A DNA stretch of 64,000 nucleotides, taken from assembly GCF_036511935.1 (NCBI RefSeq), contig NZ_AP028878.1, positions 4,464,001 to 4,528,000 on the forward strand, in the 5' to 3' direction. The notes beneath the pieces are model-generated. The model did not search any database and had not been told where the DNA came from. It saw nothing but the letters and a program-made list of their open reading frames with translations. Both the position numbers and the translations under genes were made by a program. Position 1 is the first letter of the stretch. Each line of letters opens with the position of its first letter. This DNA comes from Marinobacter nanhaiticus D15-8W (GTDB lineage Bacteria > Pseudomonadota > Gammaproteobacteria > Pseudomonadales > Oleiphilaceae). Shown piece by piece: positions 24,792 to 33,341 of the stretch.

Positions 24792-26412
24792 GGACGTTGG
24801 CCTCCGGCTGTTTGTTCTGTCGGTCAGGGTGGCGTGGGTCGATCAGCGCCCGTAGCGGATTGTCGGCGAACCGGGGTTTCCAGAGTCGGGGCGTCAGGTC
24901 GCTGACTTCACGGGCCGGGTGCTGGCTGATACGTTGCAGCACGTCCACCAGATACGTGTACGGGGTAATATCGTGCAGCTTGCAGGTGCTGATCAGGCTC
25001 TGGATGACGCCCAGGTGTTCCGCGCCCAGTTCGGTCCAGCAGAACATCCAGTTTTTCTTGCCCATTGGAATGGGGCGTAGTGCTCGTTCCAGGTGGTTGG
25101 TGTCTGGCTGCACATCCGGGTCTTCCAGGAACACGGTCAGGCTCGCTTCACGGCTGAGCACGTAGTTCAGGGCTTTGGTCAGCGAATCGCTGGGCACGAG
25201 GCCGCCTTGCGCCAACTGATCCCGGCACCACTGGAAGAAGTCGCTGACCACCGGTTTCGAGTGATCCAACCGGTACTGGCGTTTCTTCTCGCCAGTCAGC
25301 CCCTGGGTTTTGATGGCCTCTTCATTCCGGTACACCGTGGCGATCTGTTGCAGCGCGTCGGTGACTATCTCCGGATGATCCTTCTGCGCCTCGATAAAGT
25401 AACGGCGACTGTGCACCCAGCATTGGGCATGGGTGACGTTTTCCTGGGCGGCGGCATAACGGGCATAGGCCGCGTAGCCGTCACTGATCAGGGTGCCGCT
25501 GAACGATTCGCTGAGTACTTCTTCGATATGGGCACGCCCACGGCTGTTAGAGTAAGTGAACACCACCTCGTCGGCATCGCCATACAGCGGCCAGAACCAG
25601 CCGGATTTCATCTTGCCCTTTTGCGGGCCGGCCCGGCCCTGATGACCGGCCTTGATGGGCGTTTCGTCCATGGCCAGTACCCGACTGCGCAGTACGTTGT
25701 CGGTCTGGGCATCCACAATGGGGCGCAGCAGGTCGATGGCACGCTTGACCAGATTGGTCAGAGTGCTGCGACTGACGGTGATACCGGCCTGTTGGATACG
25801 CTGGTGCTGGCGATACAGCGGCAGATGGAACTGGAATTTGTCCACCAGCAACCCGGCCAGCAGGCTGACATCGGCCAGGCTGTTGTCCAGCACGTTGAAC
25901 GGAGCCGGTGTCGTGATGAGCTTCTCGGTGCCCTTGCGCCGGAACACCGGGCGTTCGCACTTAAGCACCACATAGCTGGAGGCCCGCTGGGCCAGCCGGT
26001 AGGTGGTCTTGCTGCCGATCACTTCGTACTGGTCAGCCTCCGGCCCGGTCAGTTCCGGTGGCAGGTGTTCAATGACCTCCACCGGCACATCGGCGGTGAA
26101 GCGCAGGCCGGTGTCGTTCAGGCAGTCGTCGTCCCGCTGCTTCTTACCGGTACCACGCTGATAGGCTTTAACCGTGCGCTTTTTCTCTTCCGGTGGGTTC
26201 TCCGGAACCGGTGCATCGCCTTCCTGGAACAGGCTGTTCTGGCCCGGCAGGTCAAATGCCTGCTTCTCGGATTTGGGGCCGAACAGCTGCTTCTTGAACC
26301 AGTCCAGCTGGCGCTGAAGGGTCTGGACCTGCTCACGCAGCAGTGCATTCTCCTCGGCCAGAGCCGAGGAGGACGATGCATTGGGAGAAGGAGCAGAAGC
26401 CGTTGAATTCAT
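24781..26412 (-). CDS. tnpC: IS66 transposase TnpC
   Basis: The 543-residue transposase has the N-terminal leucine-zipper-like helix (LAEENALLREQVQTLQRQLDWFKKQLFG), a zinc-binding IS66 segment, and a DDE core with VLAMDETPIKAG and ISDGYAAYARY. The closing segment includes DTNHLERALRPI, with the Glu, and GKKNWMFCWTELGAEH. ATG 26412 is the family-like start; the frame is open further up to 26493, overlapping tnpB. All motifs are present, so it is probably active. Confidence 0.93.
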   Translation of the reverse strand: MNSTASAPSPNASSSSALAEENALLREQVQTLQRQLDWFKKQLFGPKSEKQAFDLPGQNSLFQEGDAPVPENPPEEKKRTVKAYQRGTGKKQRDDDCLNDTGLRFTADVPVEVIEHLPPELTGPEADQYEVIGSKTTYRLAQRASSYVVLKCERPVFRRKGTEKLITTPAPFNVLDNSLADVSLLAGLLVDKFQFHLPLYRQHQRIQQAGITVSRSTLTNLVKRAIDLLRPIVDAQTDNVLRSRVLAMDETPIKAGHQGRAGPQKGKMKSGWFWPLYGDADEVVFTYSNSRGRAHIEEVLSESFSGTLISDGYAAYARYAAAQENVTHAQCWVHSRRYFIEAQKDHPEIVTDALQQIATVYRNEEAIKTQGLTGEKKRQYRLDHSKPVVSDFFQWCRDQLAQGGLVPSDSLTKALNYVLSREASLTVFLEDPDVQPDTNHLERALRPIPMGKKNWMFCWTELGAEHLGVIQSLISTCKLHDITPYTYLVDVLQRISQHPAREVSDLTPRLWKPRFADNPLRALIDPRHPDRQNKQPEANVRAH

Positions 26413-26440
26413 GACCGATATTATACCGGAACCCGGCCTT

Positions 26441-26785
26441 CTATACCCCTCGAAAACGCTTGAACTGGCGGTATTTCTGCACCTCAATGCCATCGATCAG
26501 CAGTTGCAGATCCGTCAGCGTCAGGGCTCGCTGACCGGAGGCAGATAAAGGCACCCGGAACTGTCCCTGCTCCAGGCGTTTGGCCCACAGGCAGTAACCA
26601 GTGGTCGTAAAATACAGCATCTTCATCTGAGTTTTACGGCGATTGACGAAGACGAAATACTGGCCGCTGAGCGGGTCGTGCTTCAACTGATTCCGGACCA
26701 GGGCGCTCAGGCCCCGGAACGATTTGCGCATATCGGTGGGCTCAGTGCACAGCCAGATCCGGGCCTGACTATCGAGCCCGATCAT
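26441..26785 (-). CDS. tnpB: IS66 Orf2 protein TnpB
   Basis: The 114-residue protein is a typical IS66 Orf2: IWLCTEPTDMRKSFRGLSALV, then GQYFVFVNRRKTQMKMLYF and GYCLWAKRLEQG. It overlaps tnpA by 4 bp, indicating coupled translation. It is required with TnpA and TnpC for transposition of IS66 elements; its exact role is unknown. Confidence 0.93.
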   Translation of the reverse strand: MIGLDSQARIWLCTEPTDMRKSFRGLSALVRNQLKHDPLSGQYFVFVNRRKTQMKMLYFTTTGYCLWAKRLEQGQFRVPLSASGQRALTLTDLQLLIDGIEVQKYRQFKRFRGV

Positions 26786-27072
26786 CCGTTCTGGCTCAGC
26801 CGCAGTTCCACGCCGTTGCCCAGGCTGAGCACAATGTTCCAGCCGGGGCCGGAGGATGGAGAGTTGCCCATCAACGACGAGAGATCCAGAAAATCGGCTT
26901 CACCGGGACCTGACGACTCATCAGTCGACGGGTCGGACAGGCGCTTGCGCCAGTTACAGAAGCTGGCGTAACCGATCTTCTCCTGTTTACAAAACTGCGG
27001 TGCTGACAAGCCGCTGGCGCGCTGCTGATCAACCAGGGTCTGCCACTGTTCTGGAGTACGGTGCTTTCTCAT
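26782..27072 (-). CDS. tnpA: IS66 TnpA-like protein
   Basis: The 96-residue protein has a helix-turn-helix segment, EQWQTLVDQQRASGLSAPQF, with CKQEKIGYASFCNWRKRL, like other TnpA proteins of IS66. It is the first gene of the element, 85 bp inside the right end, and overlaps tnpB. Confidence 0.88.
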   Translation of the reverse strand: MRKHRTPEQWQTLVDQQRASGLSAPQFCKQEKIGYASFCNWRKRLSDPSTDESSGPGEADFLDLSSLMGNSPSSGPGWNIVLSLGNGVELRLSQNG

Positions 27073-27157
27073 GGGGGTAACCTCGTATCGGGAAATGTGA
27101 GGTTACTGTAGAGCGAATCTCAGCGGGGTGGCAGAACGTCGCGGAATGAACGCTTAC

Positions 27158-27165
27158 GCTCTAAA
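27158..27165 (+). repeat. 8-bp target duplication, right copy (IS66)
   Basis: This is the exact copy (gctctaaa) of 24485-24492, immediately after the right inverted repeat of the IS66 element. Confidence 0.93.
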
Positions 27166-28705
27166 GCCATTATTGCGGGTGGATTTTGTTCCGGCACAAC
27201 GTGGGTTGGGGCAAGAAGAGGCAGATGGCCGTCCTGGTTCAGATCCACACCGAATTGGTCTGTTTTCCAGCCAAGTACTAAAATTCGCTCGGCAAAATTT
27301 AAACAGCGACACCCCTACCCCTGGCCATCATCCCGACCTCATTAAAGCAGTCACTAATGCGCAAAATGACTTGGACACACAAATACGTGCTGCGCTTGCT
27401 CCAACGATAAAGGATGTCGAAAAGCTTGGCTATCCAGGACTGCACGACCCTCAGCAAATCGATTTTCGGACTCGCATTCACACTTCAGATTTGCTCAACC
27501 ACAACACTGCTGTTCAGTACAGAATGGATGGTCAAGAGGGCAACACTTATTTCCCGGAGCACACAATTGGTCTGGGTTATCAGAACCTACAATCACTTAG
27601 TTATCAATTAGTGTCCTTTCGAGAAACTCGCCTCAACCCCTCAGAAGGAGCACCAGCGGCGGTGCACCTTGTACTCCTAGAGGAACCTGAAGCCCATCTT
27701 CACGTACAAGTTCAACGAATCTTCCCCAAAAAAGCCCTAGAACTAATAACACCGTCAGATTCCAATCATGCTCATCTGGCGAATCAGTTGATACTAAGCA
27801 CCCACGCAAGTCATCTGGCGCACTCCGACTCTTTTACGCGCCTTCGATATGTAAGAAGGGCTTCTTCGGAAAGTCCTGAATCCATGCCTTACTCTGAGGT
27901 CATCAACTTAGCAGATGTCTTCGGTGATGATTTTAAGACACTAGCTTTTGCAGAAAGATACTTCCATGTACAGCATACAGATTTATTATTCGCAGACGCT
28001 GCAATTTTTGTGGAGGGCACGGCTGAACGAATGCTAGTTCCTTTTTTCATCGATGGAGAATTTGAAGAACTGAGTCGACGATACCTTTCATTTCTAGATA
28101 TCGGGGGAAGCCACGCCCATAGATTGAAACCCCTTGTGGAAAGGCTTGGCATACCCACTGTCATAATCACAGATATCGACCCAGTTGAAGTTACGAAGTC
28201 AAAGGCAAACAGAACCGTCCGAAAGGCCACGGTCATTCGTTCTCCAAAAAATCTTGAATGCGGAAACGACACACTCACGAAGTGGCACCCAAGAAAAATC
28301 TGCTTAGATGATTTTGGCGCACTTTCAGGTGAGGATCTAACATGGGTTAGCGAAAATGGAACCAGAGTGCGATTCGCCTGGCAATTGCCAATATTCAGTA
28401 ACGGACCGTGGCCCAGCTCATTCGAAGATTCGTTCATTCTGTCAAACTTAGACTGGTTCAAACGGCAGATGGACGAAACCGGCCCGCTCGGGAAGGCCTG
28501 CGAAGTAGCGCGTGAGTGCGAAGGTCCGAATGAGCTAAACGAAGCACTTCACGAAATGCTTCATGGCTCTTTCAAGAAAGGCGACTTCGCCTCAACTATT
28601 TTTGAAAAACTCAGTATTGGAGAGCCCTTAACATGCCCTTCCTATATTTCTGACGCTCTTGGTTGGCTCCAACGAGAGTTAGATCCTAAAAAAGGTGGGG
28701 GTTAG
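27166..28705 (+). pseudogene. GajA-like OLD-family nuclease, 3' fragment
   Basis: The fragment continues the frame of 23780-24492 (…ALKPLLRVDF) and ends at TAG 28705. It holds the second half of the ABC-type ATPase (LVLLEEPEAHLH as Walker B, then LILSTHASHLAHS) and the TOPRIM nuclease (DAAIFVEGTAERMLVP, then TVIITDIDP). These are the acidic residues expected of OLD nucleases. No other damage is seen, so the IS66 insertion alone breaks the gene. A short frame starting inside the IS at 27128 might yield a fusion lacking Walker A, which should be inactive as an ATPase. Confidence 0.85.
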
Positions 28706-28707
28706 TC

Positions 28708-29122
28708 ATGAATTTGGTTCCAGCCGATGACAATGATCGCGACTCCAAGGTAGTTAACGAAATATGCGATTACCTTACCTCAAACCCTCCTCGAAGTTTT
28801 TTCTTGTTTGCCGGAGCTGGATCAGGCAAAACGCGCACACTAGTAGAAGTTCTGCGCCGATTGACGGGCATTGAGAAACATGAAACCGGGTCTCGATTCG
28901 CAGCCCAACTCTTTGCTCGCGGTCAATCGATTCGAGTAATAACCTATACGCGAAATGCAGCCGCTGTAATCAATGGGCGATTAGGCGATAACACCCTCAC
29001 TAAGGTCTCGACGATCCATGGTTTTTGTTGGGATTTAATCGCGGGGTTCGATGAGGATATAAAAGACTCATTGCTGGCACTTAATCAATCTGCTCTGGAT
29101 AAAGCGAGACAGAAAGCTCAGG
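28708..29122 (+). pseudogene. GajB-like UvrD-family helicase, 5' fragment (interrupted by IS3-family element)
   Basis: The fragment starts at ATG 28708, two bases after the stop of the OLD nuclease gene, and has the Walker A segment FFLFAGAGSGKTRTL and a motif Ia-like RVITYTRNAAAVI. It is cut at 29122 by an IS. The rest follows at 30329-31893 in frame, for a 659-residue helicase. UvrD-like helicases next to OLD nucleases form Gabija-type anti-phage systems. Confidence 0.85.
29119..29122 (+). repeat. 4-bp target duplication, left copy (IS407 group)
   Basis: cagg here is repeated at 30325-30328 after the right end. Four bases is the usual duplication for the IS407 group of IS3. Confidence 0.75.
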
Positions 29123-29138
29123 TGTAAACATCCCGCTT

Positions 29139-29960
29139 TTAGTTGCACCGCTGATTAGAGTTTTCCGTCTGTTGGTGTCTCGCCAGATATTCCCATGGCG
29201 TCAGGTCTTCCAGTGAATCGTGGGGACGTTCATCGTTGTATTCGGCCATCCACGACTCGGTCCGCTGCCGGACTTCGGTGAGATTCCGGAAGACATACAT
29301 ATTCAGGATCTCGTCCCGGTAAGTGCGGTTGAAGCGCTCCACGTAGGAGTTCTGGGTCGGCTTACCGGGCTTGATAAATTCCAACGCGATAGCGTGCTTT
29401 TCTGCCCAGTCTGCCAAGGCGATGGAGATGAACTCCGGGCCGTTATCCATACGTAGTCTGGCCGGGTAACCTCGCCAGGCGATGATGCGCTCCAGGACCC
29501 GGATGACCCTCGGTGCTGGCAGGTTCAGGTCAATCTCGATGGCAAGGATCTCCCGGTTGAAGTCATCCACCACATTGAACGTTCGGAACCGGCGACCACA
29601 GAACAGACTGTCGCTCATGAAATCCATGGACCAGCAGTGATTCGCTGTGCTGGGGACGGCCAGCGGTTCGGGATTTCGGGTTGGAAGCCGCTTCTTACCT
29701 CGTCGTCGCTTGTTCAGGTTGAGCGCGCGGTACAGTCGATAGACCCGCTTGTGATTCCAGGCATGCCCCCATCGACGCAGCACCTTGAACAGCTTGCTGA
29801 AGCCGTAGGCAGGGTAGCGTTCAGTGGCGCTCTGAAGCGCTGCAATCACCGGCTCATCACGGGCGGTATCGGGCTGGTACCGATACACAGAGTCACTGAT
29901 GCCAGCGATTCGGCAGGCTCTGCGAACGCTGATGCCGTGAGCCTGCTTGAGGTAATCCAC
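29139..29960 (-). CDS. IS3-family transposase OrfB (DDE integrase core)
   Basis: The 273-residue frame from ATG 29960 has the HTH_21-like start (HGISVRRACRIAGIS) and a retroviral-integrase-type core: CWSMDFMSDSLF, RMDNGPEF, then SYVERFNRTYRDEIL, which supply D, D and E. The frame is open upstream into orfA, so the active form is probably an OrfAB fusion made by -1 frameshifting. Confidence 0.93.
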   Translation of the reverse strand: MDYLKQAHGISVRRACRIAGISDSVYRYQPDTARDEPVIAALQSATERYPAYGFSKLFKVLRRWGHAWNHKRVYRLYRALNLNKRRRGKKRLPTRNPEPLAVPSTANHCWSMDFMSDSLFCGRRFRTFNVVDDFNREILAIEIDLNLPAPRVIRVLERIIAWRGYPARLRMDNGPEFISIALADWAEKHAIALEFIKPGKPTQNSYVERFNRTYRDEILNMYVFRNLTEVRQRTESWMAEYNDERPHDSLEDLTPWEYLARHQQTENSNQRCN

Positions 29961-29983
29961 CAGTTCTCGTCGAACGGCTGGCT

Positions 29984-30250
29984 TTACAGCTTTTTTTCGA
30001 TCACATCCTTCAACAGTTTGTGATCCAGGCTCAACTCGGCGTACATCTGCTTGAGCCGGCGGTTTTCCTCTTCAAGCTCTTTGAGGCGCTTCACGTCAGA
30101 AGCTTCCATGCCACCGTACTTGGCTTTCCAGTTGTAGTAGGTCGCGTCGGAGATGCCGTACTCCCGACAGACTTCCTTGACCAGGCGACCGCCCTCGACC
30201 TCCTTCAGGATCTTGACGATCTGGGACTCGCTGTACCGTGATTTCTTCAT
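29984..30250 (-). CDS. IS3-family OrfA
   Basis: The 88-residue protein starts MKKSRYSESQIVKILKEVEGG and has the helix-turn-helix ending ISDATYYNWKAKYGGM, then a leucine-zipper-like LKELEEENRRLKQMYAEL. The end of its frame carries a run of seven A followed by G on the minus strand (about 29988-29998), a likely -1 frameshift site for making OrfAB. Start ATG 30250 is family-like. Confidence 0.92.
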   Translation of the reverse strand: MKKSRYSESQIVKILKEVEGGRLVKEVCREYGISDATYYNWKAKYGGMEASDVKRLKELEEENRRLKQMYAELSLDHKLLKDVIEKKL

Positions 30251-30324
30251 GCTGCTCTCCGTTTGCCTCATTGTAGGCCGGAGAACTCTAATTACGCATG
30301 CACCGATTTTAGGGGGTGTTTACA

Positions 30325-30328
30325 CAGG
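30325..30328 (+). repeat. 4-bp target duplication, right copy (IS407 group)
   Basis: cagg directly follows the right end of the element and matches 29119-29122. Confidence 0.75.
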
Positions 30329-31893
30329 CAAGAAGAAGGGGGCCTACTCCTAAAGATAATGAAACTATCAGCGAACTAGAAAAAAAAGCACAGGCTCTCG
30401 AGTCGATACCTCGCTTTATTTACAACCCAGATCGGAATACATATGGCGATGGCGCACTTCAACATGACCAGGTGCTGTCGGTAACAGCTTGGCTGCTTAG
30501 CGAACGGCCAACGTTACGACAAGTGCTAGCGGACAAACACCCAATCATTCTCATCGACGAGTCCCAAGATACGATGAAAAGAGTGCTTGGCGCGTTGATG
30601 GAGTTGAACCGAGATGATTCTGCTGCGATAGCGCTGGGACTTATTGGGGACCATAGACAGAGAATTTACCTGGACGGACATAAAGACCTACCGTCACTTG
30701 TGCCCGGGGGATGGGCAACACCAAGTCTCCAGATGAATCATCGGAGTCAACAACGAATTGTTAGTTTGGTCAACAACATTTGGCAGGCTGACATCATGGG
30801 TCGAACTCAGCCAAAAACTGGAATTTTGCAAAAAGCGCGTTCCGAAAAATCTGAGGGCACTGTCAGGATTTATGTTTGTGATACGAACATCAATGCCGAA
30901 GATAAAATACGGATGGAGCGAAGCTGCGCAAAAGACATGTCGTCAGCCTCTGGAGATTCTTGTTGGCTAGACCATCAACATGGCTATCAGCTCCTAGCTC
31001 TTGAGCACAAGTTAGCAGCACGTCGAGGAGATTTTTTAGATGCCTATAACGCATTGAGCCTCATCGATAAAGAAGCTACCAGGCCCCAAGGAAACATAGA
31101 GAATACCGGCCCGGCTGCAGTCCAAATACTTCTAAGAGAACTGCCCGCCCTCGCGGCATGCAAGAACAGTCAAGGTGAGATAGACGACTTTGCTATAATC
31201 GAGTTATTAAACAGATACAATCGCCTAGAAAACCTTGCGAAAGCAGATCGAGATTTCCTGAATAAACTCAAAGAATTTCACGAAGCCGCAAAAGAAATTA
31301 TCGAAGTCTCGTCCAATCCTGACTCGACTGTAAAAGAAATATTAGCACCGGTGATACGCAGCCATCTTTTCGAGGTTGATGATCGACTACGCCACGCGTT
31401 CCGCGATAACGAAGACATACCGACAACCGCAAGTCCTAAAGAATCCAAAGAAGAAAGAAGACAAAGGGGATGGCGTGCACTATTCGATGTTAGGTGGGCC
31501 GAACTAAGCAGATACCATAACTATCTGCATGGGAAATCCAATTTAGCAACACATCAGGTTGTCAAAGGCTCCGAGTTTCCAAATGTAATGATCATCATGG
31601 ATGATTTAGAGGCTGGTGGTAATCTATTTGCCTACGATAGGCTCTTTGGTGCCGTAAAACTGTCAAAGTCGGACCTGGAAAACATTGAAAATGAGGAAGA
31701 GACATCGATTGATCGAACCCTAAGGCTTTTATATGTGACTTGCAGTCGAGCTCAAGAAAGCTTGGCTCTTGTACTCTGGTCTTCAGACACCAAAGCGGCT
31801 ATTAAACGCATCAAGGACAGCGGCTGGTTTTCGGAGGAAGAAATTAAAGAGGTGCCGACGCCTTGGCTGCCGAGACCAGTAGGAACCTATTAG
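30329..31893 (+). pseudogene. GajB-like UvrD-family helicase, 3' fragment
   Basis: This continues the frame of 28708-29122 (…KARQKAQARRRGPTPKDN). It contains helicase motif II IILIDESQDT, motif III-like GLIGDHRQRIY, a late THQVVKGSEFPNVMIIMDD like motif V, and LLYVTCSRAQESLAL as motif VI. It ends at TAG 31893 near the right end of the island. The residues needed for helicase activity are intact apart from the insertion. Confidence 0.85.
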
Positions 31894-31951
31894 ATAGCAA
31901 ATGCATATTAAATTGATCAACGTGTTTGCAAACAAAGCACAATGTGTATTT

Positions 31952-31972
31952 GTGGGTAACAAAGCGGGTAAC
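31952..31972. repeat. Candidate integrase arm-type sites, right end
   Basis: gtgggtaac at 31952-31960 and gcgggtaac at 31964-31972 repeat the 9-mers found next to the integrase at 1553-1600, about 65 bp inside attR. The 12-bp spacing is the same as that of the first two left copies. Confidence 0.5.
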
Positions 31973-32033
31973 AGACAAATCAAGAAATTTTAATATTTTA
32001 TCTATCAATGCCTTAGAAGCTTTATAAGTATGA

Positions 32034-32048
32034 CGCCGTCTCCACCAA
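32034..32048 (+). repeat. attR core: 15-bp direct repeat
   Basis: This is the exact copy of 1425-1439, the tmRNA acceptor end, and marks the right boundary of the island. The displaced chromosomal ssrA terminator follows at once. Confidence 0.9.
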
Positions 32049-32056
32049 GACTCCCT

Positions 32057-32087
32057 AAAAAGCCCCTGATTTTCAGGGGCTTTTTTA
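32057..32087 (+). terminator. Displaced original ssrA terminator
   Basis: A 12-bp stem (AAAAGCCCCTGA / TCAGGGGCTTTT-like) with a TTT loop and a T run lies just after attR. It has the orientation of ssrA and no gene in front of it. It is most simply the terminator that served ssrA before the island came in. Confidence 0.82.
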
Positions 32088-32186
32088 TGTTCAGCCCTCT
32101 ACTATTCGTCGCCTCTGGTGGAGGCCGCGGGCACAAAAAAAGCCGCTGAATCGGCGGCCTTTAGAAAACGGGATCAGCTCACCCGG

Positions 32187-32453
32187 TCAGAAATTCACAC
32201 ACTGGGCGAAAGCGTCTTCACTACTGGGGGCTTCGGTAACCTGCTCCCCTTGGGCCTGAAGCTCCTCCTCGATTCCAGCCGTAATCACTTCCAGCAGCGC
32301 CAGACCCTGGGCATATGTCAAACCTACCTGGAAGAGGTCGCCGTTCGGCTCGACCACGATGTGATATTGGCGTGTAACTTGCCCGTTATCGCGGACGTCT
32401 GAAATCTTCATCAGCCTGTAGCCGCTGATTTCCTTCACCACTGTTGCAGGCAT
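32187..32453 (-). CDS. Hypothetical protein, 88 aa
   Basis: I do not recognise this small protein. The start ATG 32453 has GGGGAG upstream. The product reads MPATVVKEISGYRLMKISDV and has an alternating beta-like pattern, followed by an acidic C-terminal helix (LLEVITAGIEEELQAQ). No Cys, signal peptide or membrane segment stands out. It is the first chromosomal gene right of the island. Confidence 0.6.
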   Translation of the reverse strand: MPATVVKEISGYRLMKISDVRDNGQVTRQYHIVVEPNGDLFQVGLTYAQGLALLEVITAGIEEELQAQGEQVTEAPSSEDAFAQCVNF

Positions 32454-32922
32454 ACTACGCTCCCCTATCAATGACCTGACAGGCTAGCAGTTTGCCATCA
32501 CTCCCCCTGACTGTGTGTAGACTTTTGAAATTCAATTGTTTTCCGAATTTCACATTTCGCCATAAAGCTACTTACCGCAACATAAAGCCGCAAAAGATCG
32601 ACCGCCTTTTTGCCCTGCAACGAGCTCATTCGTCAGGCGATAATCGGCTAGGGATTTTGACGTATTGCCGAATGTGGGAGCTGACGTGTAAGGGAGTGTT
32701 CACACTGGAAATCGATATGCCGACCGGCACGCCCTCAGCAGCTCGACATCCTGTTACACAGAAGCCCACGGGCTTTACAGTTGATTACAATGCGGGCAGT
32801 CAATCTGAGTATGGAAACCCAGCTCCTTGGAAATCAAAAATTTAGCCACGGCTCGCCCGACCTGGCTTGTACAGGGAACCAAATCTGACGTCGTCCGGAA
32901 AACTGTACCGCACCAGCAAGAT
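32454..32922. other. Intergenic, no gene seen
   Basis: This 469-bp stretch separates two minus-strand hypothetical genes. A frame at 32492-32845 has no ribosome binding site and no recognisable product, so it is not called. Confidence 0.45.
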
Positions 32923-33180
32923 CTATTGCGCTTCGCTGAAGAAGCCCACGGTCTTGCGGTCGATCAGTTCGCCATCAGCGTCGTACTCGAAATAACCGAA
33001 GAAGCTATCCTCCATCGCCCAGGCGTTAAAACGAGCAACGAGATTGCCCTCGCCATCGACGAGCTGGAAGTTTTCGGTGTCATAGGTGGTGGCCCGCTCG
33101 GGATCGGACTCGGTGTCGACGTGGACCAGGTGATGGCCTTCGGGGATGCGGATGCTTCTCTTGAGTTGCTGCTCAATCAT
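32923..33180 (-). CDS. Hypothetical protein, 85 aa
   Basis: The start ATG 33180 has a perfect AGGAGG ribosome binding site 6 bp upstream. The product (MIEQQLKRSIRIPEGHHLVH…) is acidic and beta-rich, with FQLVDGEGNLVARFNAWAME followed by FFGYFEYDADGELIDRK. It has no Cys and no membrane segment. I know no function; it looks like a small cytoplasmic protein of this genus. Confidence 0.68.
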   Translation of the reverse strand: MIEQQLKRSIRIPEGHHLVHVDTESDPERATTYDTENFQLVDGEGNLVARFNAWAMEDSFFGYFEYDADGELIDRKTVGFFSEAQ

Positions 33181-33341
33181 GATCGCCTCCTTTTAACGCG
33201 TGAGTTTTTCTGCTCAAACGTTGATCGATTTGCGACGATAAACCATTTCCCATAGCTCAACAATTAAACTTTTTGAGCCCGGCAACCTCCCTGTCTACTG
33301 TCATATTTTTTCAACTTTGGGACTGCAAAATAAGGATCCAC

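Larger units (their letters stand above)
24493..27157. mobile_element. IS66-family insertion sequence, 2665 bp, complete
   Basis: The ends are inverted repeats starting gtaagcgttcattcc, matching at 20 of the first 21 bases, flanked by an exact 8-bp duplication. It carries tnpA, tnpB and tnpC on the minus strand and one small extra gene after tnpC, all with open frames. The element splits the GajA-like gene. The intact ends and exact duplication point to a recent insertion. Confidence 0.95.
29123..30324. mobile_element. IS3-family (IS407 group) insertion sequence, 1202 bp, complete
   Basis: The ends begin TGTAAACA and are inverted relative to each other (left tgtaaacatccc, right tgtaaacacccc). 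It has orfA and orfB on the minus strand with an A-rich slippery run between them, and a 4-bp cagg duplication. It sits in the GajB-like helicase gene. The element seems intact and could excise precisely in sequence terms. Confidence 0.93.
1425..32048. mobile_element. Genomic island (30.6 kb) integrated at ssrA, carrying defence genes
   Basis: Exact 15-bp repeats of the tmRNA 3' end bound the segment. A tyrosine recombinase gene lies directly inside the left end. The content is accessory: replication- and excision-like genes, a type I restriction-modification locus with added toxin or regulator genes, a retron, recombination proteins, and an OLD nuclease/UvrD helicase pair broken by two ISs. 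No conjugation, capsid or packaging genes were recognised, so it may be a satellite-like or mobilised island. Some stretches (about 2.85-5.9 kb and 17.3-19.8 kb) are visibly AT-richer than the flanking chromosome, which suggests a mosaic origin. Confidence 0.9.

Noticed and set aside
25093..26406. 437-codon plus-strand frame opposite tnpC
   Set aside because: It is fully antisense to the IS66 transposase, which has clear motifs; the frame follows from GC-rich codon bias.
32492..32845. 117-codon frame right of the island
   Set aside because: No ribosome binding site, no known family, and it lies in a region with mixed base composition.
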